Source of the DNA: UBA6055 sp965214085
GTDB taxonomy: Bacteria > Chloroflexota > Anaerolineae > Aggregatilineales > Phototrophicaceae
Direction: 5' to 3'
Assembly: GCA_965214085.1 (NCBI GenBank)
Contig: OZ243937.1
Location: 4,030,001 to 4,094,000 of the forward strand
DNA length: 64,000 bases
Below, piece after piece: positions 58,938 to 64,000 of the stretch; position 1 is the first letter of the stretch, and every line of letters starts with the position of its first letter. Below the pieces are notes generated by a model. That model worked only from the letters and a program-made list of their open reading frames with translations, did no database searches and had not been told where the DNA came from. The position numbers and the translations under genes were made by a program.

Positions 58938-59453
58938 TCAGATGGCTGTCAGCCAGGCGCTGGCGGCCAGGATCAGGATGGCCAGCGCGGCGATGAACTG
59001 GGTCAAGCGGCGTTCCCGCTGCCGCAGTCGGCGCCATTCGCCAGCATCGCACTGGCCCCGCTCCAGCAGCAAGCTGGTCCGCTCCAGCGCCGGCGCCACG
59101 GCAATTTGAAGCAACAGGCCTGCCGCCGCCATGACAATGAGCAGCAAGTGCTTGACCAAGAGTACCTGGCTCCAGCGGTTGTTGAAGCTGAGCAAGCCTT
59201 CGTAATCAGGGTCGGTTGACATTTGCAGCAGACCGGTGACGATGAGCGTAGCCAGCGCCAGGTTGCCCAAGGGCGTCAAGCGTTTGCGCAGGCGGCGCAG
59301 CAAACGATACAGGGACGGCTGCTCCGCCAGGGCGCGATTCAATTCGGGAACGACCAGGAAAGTCACCAGCAGGATGCCGCCGATCCAGATAACAGTCGCC
59401 CCGATATGAAAGAAGAGGCTTAGCGCCAGCGCGGTTTCGCTCAAAAACGTCAC
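58938..59453 (-). CDS. CopD/DUF4149-like four-span membrane protein
   Basis: 171 residues with four hydrophobic helices: LALSLFFHIGATVIWIGGIL, LALATLIVTGLLQ, HLLLIVMAAAGLLLQIAVA and FIAALAILILAASAWL. The pattern H-x-x-x-x-x-x-W-x-G-G-x-L at the start is that of CopD-domain proteins, which move copper or heme-related ligands. Histidines H16 and H101 could bind metal. Neighbours give no further hint; it ends 25 bases before the RraA-like gene starts on the same strand. Confidence 0.75.
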   Translation of the reverse strand: MTFLSETALALSLFFHIGATVIWIGGILLVTFLVVPELNRALAEQPSLYRLLRRLRKRLTPLGNLALATLIVTGLLQMSTDPDYEGLLSFNNRWSQVLLVKHLLLIVMAAAGLLLQIAVAPALERTSLLLERGQCDAGEWRRLRQRERRLTQFIAALAILILAASAWLTAI

Positions 59454-59478
59454 CCCTCACTGATGCTTCGGATGCCCG

Positions 59479-60279
59479 TCATGGAGATGACGGGAACGGG
59501 GACGGAGGCGGGGTAGACCGCTCGCGCAGCCAAGCCTCGTATTCCTCCTGCGCCTCGGCGTTCAGGGGATAGTATTTCTCCAGCGGCTCGCCTTCTTCAA
59601 GCTTCATGCGCGAGAAGACTTCCCAAGCGGCTTTCTCGGTCGCAAGCTGGGCGATATCGCCGGCCAGCGCGATTGGGACGACGACCGCGCCATCGTCATC
59701 AGCCACGATCACATCGCCGGGTACGACGAAGACGCCGGCGCAGGCGATGGCTACGTTGACTGCGTGGGGGAAGATATCCGTCTGCGTGTGGAAATTGGGC
59801 GTCACGCCGCGCAGCCACAAGCCGAGGTCGATCTGCTGCACTTCGGGAAAGTCGCGGATGCAGCCGTCGATGACCACACCCTGGCCGCCGCGGGCTTTGA
59901 AGGACGTCAGCATCATCTCGCCAAAGACGCCGCTAGACAGGCTGCCGCGCGCGTCAACCACGACGACATCACCCGGCTGGCAGGCGATGATGGCTTTACG
60001 GTGCAGTTCCCGCTCGGGCGAGGCCGCGTATTCATCCCCCCAGTGTACATCTTCGCGTTTGGGCATGAATTGCAGCGTGACCGCCTGGCCCGCGACTGAC
60101 TTTCCCGGATTATATGGCGTCAAGCCGACCATGTGCGGGTTGCGGATGCCTTTTTTCGCCAGCGTCCCGGCGATGTTGGCTGTGCCGATTTCGCGCAGGC
60201 GCTCTATCAGTCCCTGATCAAGGCGTTCGAAAGTTGGAATTTCAGTCATAGCGTTAGATGGGTTCGCATTTGCCGACAT
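59479..60279 (-). CDS. RraA-like/HMG aldolase family protein
   Basis: 266 residues (256 if ATG 60249 is used). GDVVVVDARGS, GGQGVVIDGCIRDFPEV (the conserved G-x-x-x-D-G-x-x-R-D, binding metal and oxalate-like acids) and VVPGDVIVADDDGAVVVP define the family. Members include 4-hydroxy-4-methyl-2-oxoglutarate/4-carboxy-4-hydroxy-2-oxoadipate aldolases and the RNase E inhibitor RraA. The C-terminal extension with E-rich helix and P-rich end suggests a catabolic aldolase, not RraA. No good ribosome-binding site seen. Confidence 0.88.
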   Translation of the reverse strand: MSANANPSNAMTEIPTFERLDQGLIERLREIGTANIAGTLAKKGIRNPHMVGLTPYNPGKSVAGQAVTLQFMPKREDVHWGDEYAASPERELHRKAIIACQPGDVVVVDARGSLSSGVFGEMMLTSFKARGGQGVVIDGCIRDFPEVQQIDLGLWLRGVTPNFHTQTDIFPHAVNVAIACAGVFVVPGDVIVADDDGAVVVPIALAGDIAQLATEKAAWEVFSRMKLEEGEPLEKYYPLNAEAQEEYEAWLRERSTPPPSPFPSSP

Positions 60280-60342
60280 ATAAGACAGATTATATCACCA
60301 GTGGCGGGCTGGCAAAGCAATCGCATCAAAATAAGCTTTCAG

Positions 60343-60506
60343 CACAGAGGCGCCGAGAACACAGAGTTTGACTTTGTTCGGGGTAAAACTCCTCTAGTAT
60401 CGACATACAATTGCGAAAATACTTATAACAGGGTTCAATATTTTAGTGCAATTTTACAATCAAAATATTGAGAGACTTTCCTCTGTGCTCTCTGTGTCTC
60501 TGTGGT
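60343..60506. repeat. MITE-like CACAGAG...CTCTGTG element
   Basis: In the 296-base gene-free stretch 60280-60575. The two ends, CACAGAGGCGCCGAGAACAC (60343 on) and a CTCTGTGTCTCTGTGGT end (to 60506), face each other. The AT-rich interior has a 9-bp perfect inverted repeat CAATATTTT/AAAATATTG (60436-60444, 60462-60470). No gene. Confidence 0.55.
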
Positions 60507-60575
60507 TAGATTTAAGATGGTAAGATAAGCCGTCCGTTCCTGCATCGCAGCGCCTGCTGGCGCCCGGGAGATGCC

Positions 60576-62831
60576 ATGCAAGACGCTTCGCCTTTTGCCT
60601 CCCCCGATTTAGGCTTGCGCAAGGCTATCCGAATCTCGCTCCAGCCAGCGCTGTTGATGCGGAGCCTATTGACGAGCGCCATCATTTGGCTGCTGATTGC
60701 CAGCGCTGTGCCGTCCTACGCCAAGTTGATTTTCCACGGCAAAATGGCCGACTACTTCGCCGCCGGCTTGGGCATCACCCTGGTCAGCCAAATCGTAATT
60801 CTCCTCGTCACCTCGCTGTTGAGTTCTGACCATGCGACGATTGTCATCCCGCAGAGCCCGACAGCGGTCATTCAGGGCATGATCGCCAGCAGCGCGGTTG
60901 CGGCGGCGCCGGCCGATATGTCGCCTGAGGCGCTGTTTCCGATGGTGTACTGGATAATCGTGCTTTCGTCGATCCTCACCGGCGGCTTCATTATGCTGCT
61001 GGGCATAACGCGCGCCGGGGACGTGGTGCGCTACATCCCCTTTCCCATTGTCGGCGGTTTCCTGGCGGGTTTGGGTTGGCTGATCTTCGACGCTGGTTTC
61101 GCATTTGTCGTTGACCACGGCATCGCTGCGGAGACCTTGCCCATTCTTGTGCAAGGCGATGTCTTCGCGCGCTGGCTGCCGGCGCTGGTTTTTGCGGTCT
61201 GCGTGCTCATGCTGCAAGAGCGCATGAGAAACGTGATGATCATGCCGGCCGTCATTATCGTTGCCGTTGTTTTGTTCTATGCCTGGGCTTACCTTGTCGC
61301 CGGGGGCCTGGATGCTGTGGCGGAAGCCGGTTGGTTCCTGCCCAAAGTGCCGGGGTCGATCGTCTGGCCCCCGCTTGATCTGGCTGCTATCGCTCGGATT
61401 GATCCGGCCATGATCGGCGCGAGCGCGGGCGGCATCCTGACCTTGATAATCGTCTGCGCGCTAAACGTATTTTTCAGAGCCAGCGCGCAGGAGCTGGTCA
61501 GCAGCCGTGAACTGGACTTCAACCGCGAATGCACGGTCAACGGCGCGGCTAACATCGCCTCCAGCATGGCCGGCGGCGGCGTCCTGGGTTATCACGGCCC
61601 GGCCTCGACCGCGCTGCTTGAACTGATGGGGGTTTACGGTCGGCTGGTGGGCATCATTCTGGCGCTGATGTTCTGGTTGACTCTGGTGTTCGGCAGCGCC
61701 GTATTCTCGCTTATCCCGCGATTTTTGCCCGCCGGATTGCTGATGTATTTTGGTCTGCGATTCATGAAAGAGTGGCTGCTGGAAAGCTGGTTCAAACTGC
61801 CCCGGCAAGACTATGTTATTGTTGTGGTCATCGCGCTTGCTACCGCGCTGTTTGGGCTGCTGACCGGCATCGGCCTGGGGCTGGTGCTGGCGATGTCGTT
61901 CTTCGTCCTGGAATACAGCCGGATGAATGTCATCAAACACGAATTGTCGGCCGATGTGCATGGCAGCAACCTCGATCGTTCCTTTGCCGAAAATCAATTC
62001 CTGCAGCGAGAAGGCGAGAGGATCTTGATCTTTCGCTTGCAGGGCTATCTGTTTTTTGGCACAGCGTATCGTTTCTACGAACACGTCAAGCAGGTCGTTT
62101 CCGCTGAAGCGGAAATCAAATTCAAGTATATCGTCCTCGATTTCAAAGCTGTTAGCGGCTTTGACGTATCGACGAGCAACGATTTCAGGAAACTAAAACA
62201 GCTGACCGACCGCTATGAAATCGCGCTGCTGTTTTCAAATGTTCGGCCGCATTTGCAGCCGCTCCTGGCCGCTGCCGGCGTTGTGCAGCCCAAGACCGGC
62301 GGACCTGAGTTTTTCGATGATCTCGATCATGCGCTGGAATGGTGTGAGAATGCCCTGTTGGCAGGCGCTGCGTTATTCGCCAAACCGCTGGTTACGGTGG
62401 AAGAGCAACTGGCGCAGCATGCGATAATCGACAATCGCGATGCGAGCGCCCTGCGCAGAGCCCTCGAACGCGTCGAGACCAAGGCCGGGGATGTGCTTGT
62501 CCGCCAGGGCGACGCATCGGATGCGATGTATTTCATCGAATCCGGGCGCGTTGATGTCCTGCTGCAGGGCGATGGGCCGGAAGTCCTGCGTTTGCGCAGT
62601 ATGACCGCGGGCACCGTAATCGGCGAGGTGGGCTTTTACCTCAAGAAAGCTCGCACCGCCTCCATTGTGGTGACCGAAGCCGGCGTCTTGCAACGCTTGA
62701 GCCTGGAGGCGCTGCGGCAAATGGAAGCCACCGACCCGCGCACGGCTTCGGCGTTGCACATGTTTATTTCCTGCGCGCTGTCGGATCGGCTGTCGACCAC
62801 CAATCGCGTGATTCAGGAGTTGATGGATTGA
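60576..62831 (+). CDS. SulP-family anion transporter with STAS and cNMP-binding domains
   Basis: 751 residues. Residues about 25-445 are the membrane part with 12-14 spans (SulP/SLC26; PQSPTAVIQGMIASSAVAAA, YIPFPIVGGFLAGLGWLIF, GYHGPASTALLEL). The STAS domain follows at about 470-590 (ILIFRLQGYLFFGTAYRFYE, IVLDFKAVSGFDVSTSNDF). A cyclic-nucleotide-binding domain closes it at about 626-745 (GDVLVRQGDASDAMYFIESG, TVIGEVGFYLKKARTASI). The substrate may be sulfate, bicarbonate or another anion. The cNMP-like domain would gate transport, though the PRAAT-like loop is altered to KKARTAS. Confidence 0.92.
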   Translation: MQDASPFASPDLGLRKAIRISLQPALLMRSLLTSAIIWLLIASAVPSYAKLIFHGKMADYFAAGLGITLVSQIVILLVTSLLSSDHATIVIPQSPTAVIQGMIASSAVAAAPADMSPEALFPMVYWIIVLSSILTGGFIMLLGITRAGDVVRYIPFPIVGGFLAGLGWLIFDAGFAFVVDHGIAAETLPILVQGDVFARWLPALVFAVCVLMLQERMRNVMIMPAVIIVAVVLFYAWAYLVAGGLDAVAEAGWFLPKVPGSIVWPPLDLAAIARIDPAMIGASAGGILTLIIVCALNVFFRASAQELVSSRELDFNRECTVNGAANIASSMAGGGVLGYHGPASTALLELMGVYGRLVGIILALMFWLTLVFGSAVFSLIPRFLPAGLLMYFGLRFMKEWLLESWFKLPRQDYVIVVVIALATALFGLLTGIGLGLVLAMSFFVLEYSRMNVIKHELSADVHGSNLDRSFAENQFLQREGERILIFRLQGYLFFGTAYRFYEHVKQVVSAEAEIKFKYIVLDFKAVSGFDVSTSNDFRKLKQLTDRYEIALLFSNVRPHLQPLLAAAGVVQPKTGGPEFFDDLDHALEWCENALLAGAALFAKPLVTVEEQLAQHAIIDNRDASALRRALERVETKAGDVLVRQGDASDAMYFIESGRVDVLLQGDGPEVLRLRSMTAGTVIGEVGFYLKKARTASIVVTEAGVLQRLSLEALRQMEATDPRTASALHMFISCALSDRLSTTNRVIQELMD

Positions 62832-62880
62832 GGCCGCCAGCAGGCTTTGGCGATTGGCAGGTCAGGCGGGCCGCGAGCCG

Positions 62881-63405
62881 CTAGTTCGGGATCTGGTCAA
62901 TGGCTTCGCCGCGCTGATGAGCCAAGGCGCTGTCCACCATCTTGTCGAAGCTGTACTGCGGATTGTATCCCAGCATGGCGCGCGCCAGCGCTTCGTCGTA
63001 CCAGCCGTGATAATGGCCTTCGAAGCGCAAAATTTTGGCGCGCCCGGTGGCTGCCCGCGCAACGCGGACCGCCGCATGCACCGCTTCCGAACCCGAGTTG
63101 CAGAAACGCAGTAATTCCGCGCAGGGCATGTTACGCTGGAATTGCTCCGCCAGCTCGATCTCCAGTTCATGCTGCGCGCCATAGAGTTGGCCGTCCCGCA
63201 GCGCCCGGGTGACGAAGCCCAGCACTTCTGGCGGACTATGCCCCAGGAACATAGGTCCCTGCGAGAGTGTGAAAGCGAGGTAGGTGTTTTCGTCGGCGTC
63301 GACTGTTTGCGAGCCGGATGCGCTGCGAAAATAAAGCGGAGGCGTGATTCTGAGGGGAAAGCGCCCGCCACTAGGCTGGAAGGGGGCGCTGGCGCTGTGG
63401 GTCAT
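62881..63405 (-). pseudogene. Chimeric remnant: class III aminotransferase start joined to epimerase tail
   Basis: 174 residues from ATG 63405. Residues 1-138 match the N-terminus of class III aminotransferases of the glutamate-1-semialdehyde mutase type (YLAFTLSQGPMFLGHSPPEV, FCNSGSEAVHAAVRVARAAT, FEGHYHGWYDEA). The PLP lysine and the rest of about 430 residues are missing. The last 35 residues (LGYNPQYSFDKMVDSALAHQRGEAIDQIPN) look instead like the C-terminal tail of NAD-dependent epimerase/dehydratases. A deletion between two former neighbours would explain it. It cannot be an active aminotransferase. Confidence 0.7.
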
Positions 63406-63408
63406 CAA

Positions 63409-64000
63409 CTAGGCAGCGAGTTCTTCGCGTACCGATTCGCGTTCTGACCAGGGGACGGGATGCACGTCGTAGTTGCGAAAGGCGTCCAGAACAGTTGTTG
63501 ACACAGTTCTTTCGTTATCATTCAGAACAGCATAGGCGCGAGATTTTCCTTCACGAGCCACTGCCGTATCAGTCCAGGCAAAGACAGCTTTTGAAACATT
63601 GGATTTGCTGGGGTCAGTTATGCTCAACAGAACACGGTCAGGATGGACTGTGGATCTCGGAATGACGAAGTCATAATGATGATCGTAGCCACTCTTGCCC
63701 GTCAGTTTGACACTTGGAAAGTACCGAATGCCGGAGACATTGAGCCAATTCACAACATCTTCAAAGAAGAGACTGGATGTAAAAGACTGCGTCAGGTAAA
63801 AGAGATCGTTGACAGCCAACATGGCCTGCAAAAGGCTGTGCTTTTGACGCGCAAAATTCATTTCGTTAGCTGTTATCTGCAACTCGTCGTTATTCCGCCG
63901 AACACCAAAGCCATTGAGCGTCATGTCTAAGAGGTCGCGTCGTTTTGGAGTATCGAGTTTGCAGCCGCCCATCTCCAGATCAGCGATAGTGTAGCCATCG
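63409..64000 (-). CDS. DUF1828/DUF1829-family protein, 5' end beyond the window
   Basis: The minus-strand frame is open to the window edge. Its codons before ATG 63972 read DGYTIADLEM, which belongs to the DUF1828 domain, so the true start lies outside. Then KRRDLLDMTLNGFGV, a NFARQKHSLLQAMLAVNDLF segment, YFPSVKLTGKSGYDHHYDFVIP (DUF1829) and AYAVLNDNERTVSTTVLDAFR. Function unknown; the family is often in mobile or defence-rich regions. AT-richer than the genes to the left. The stop is adjacent to the start of the chimeric remnant. Confidence 0.85.
   Translation of the reverse strand, partial: DGYTIADLEMGGCKLDTPKRRDLLDMTLNGFGVRRNNDELQITANEMNFARQKHSLLQAMLAVNDLFYLTQSFTSSLFFEDVVNWLNVSGIRYFPSVKLTGKSGYDHHYDFVIPRSTVHPDRVLLSITDPSKSNVSKAVFAWTDTAVAREGKSRAYAVLNDNERTVSTTVLDAFRNYDVHPVPWSERESVREELAA

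Noticed and set aside
60280..60342. Possible tRNA or small RNA in AT-rich gap
   Set aside because: No cloverleaf or T-loop GGTTCGA-type block found here or elsewhere in the window.

Overview
This is chromosomal DNA from a bacterium of moderately high GC that lives by taking up and breaking down sugars and other small organics. It carries parts of three ABC importers, two of whose binding proteins have Tat signals. It also has four Gfo/Idh/MocA oxidoreductases, two phytanoyl-CoA-dioxygenase-like enzymes, two xylose-isomerase-like barrels, BNR beta-propellers, Uma2 proteins and many small toxin-antitoxin genes. That mix would fit an environmental or host-associated Chloroflexota (Anaerolineae/Caldilineae-like) or a Poribacteria-like lineage. 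This is inference from gene content: no rRNA, tRNA or phylogenetic marker gene was seen.

Layout. 0.1-5.5 kb (+): a sugar ABC importer (binding protein, two permeases) and a medium-chain dehydrogenase; an IS481-family element sits exactly in the start of the first permease gene. 5.5-9.1 kb (-): a peptide/opine-type importer with binding protein and two permeases but no ATPase. 9.3-12.6 kb (-): a second sugar importer with a clear promoter and a palindrome between -35 and -10. 12.7-17.3 kb (-): a catabolic operon (PhyH dioxygenase, amidohydrolase, Rieske ferredoxin, Gfo/Idh/MocA) split by a 0.96-kb cargo flanked by 40-bp direct repeats. 17.4-18.4 kb: mazEF plus an orphan mazE. 18.6-24.4 kb (+): PhyH, Gfo/Idh/MocA, two sugar isomerases, a beta-hydroxyacid dehydrogenase and an aldo/keto reductase. 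25.2-27.6 kb (-): class II aldolase, PfkB kinase and CutC in an overlapping operon. 27.8-29.5 kb (+): a restriction-modification pair whose nuclease looks like SfiI. 29.5-34 kb: Fe-ADH, a beta-propeller, a vapC/pentapeptide-antitoxin cassette flanked by 38-bp direct repeats, and an MFS transporter. 34-43.6 kb: a giant BNR protein with in-frame repeat insertions, a methyltransferase-HNH fusion, a vapBC pair with a nonsense-mutated toxin, a duplicated vapB, a MoaD-like protein with a BNR protein, and an ADP-ribosylglycohydrolase. 43.9-45.0 kb: a Shedu-type defence protein. 45.3-53.1 kb: sugar-acid dehydratase, tandem Gfo/Idh/MocA paralogues, ThuA, three Uma2 proteins and a beta-hydroxyacid dehydrogenase. 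53.2-55.0 kb: an AT-rich two-gene unit of unknown function. 55.2-64 kb: a fused indolepyruvate ferredoxin oxidoreductase, a CopD-like protein, an RraA-like protein, a SulP-STAS-cNMP transporter, a chimeric aminotransferase/epimerase remnant and the start of a DUF1828/1829 gene that runs off the edge.

How it fits together. GC-rich catabolic operons form the backbone. AT-richer single-gene or two-gene cassettes for defence and addiction are set between them at gene boundaries: mazEF, SfiI-like R-M, vapC-pentapeptide, methyltransferase-HNH, vapBC, Shedu and the 53-55 kb pair. Small repeats are everywhere: a 150-bp MITE-like family, palindromes beginning TGTAGGGGCG, CTTTGTG/CTCTGTG arrays, and G+C-rich elements that have entered a coding sequence in frame. 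Twice a cargo is flanked by 38-40-bp duplications of a host gene end. This is the most unusual structural theme of the window.
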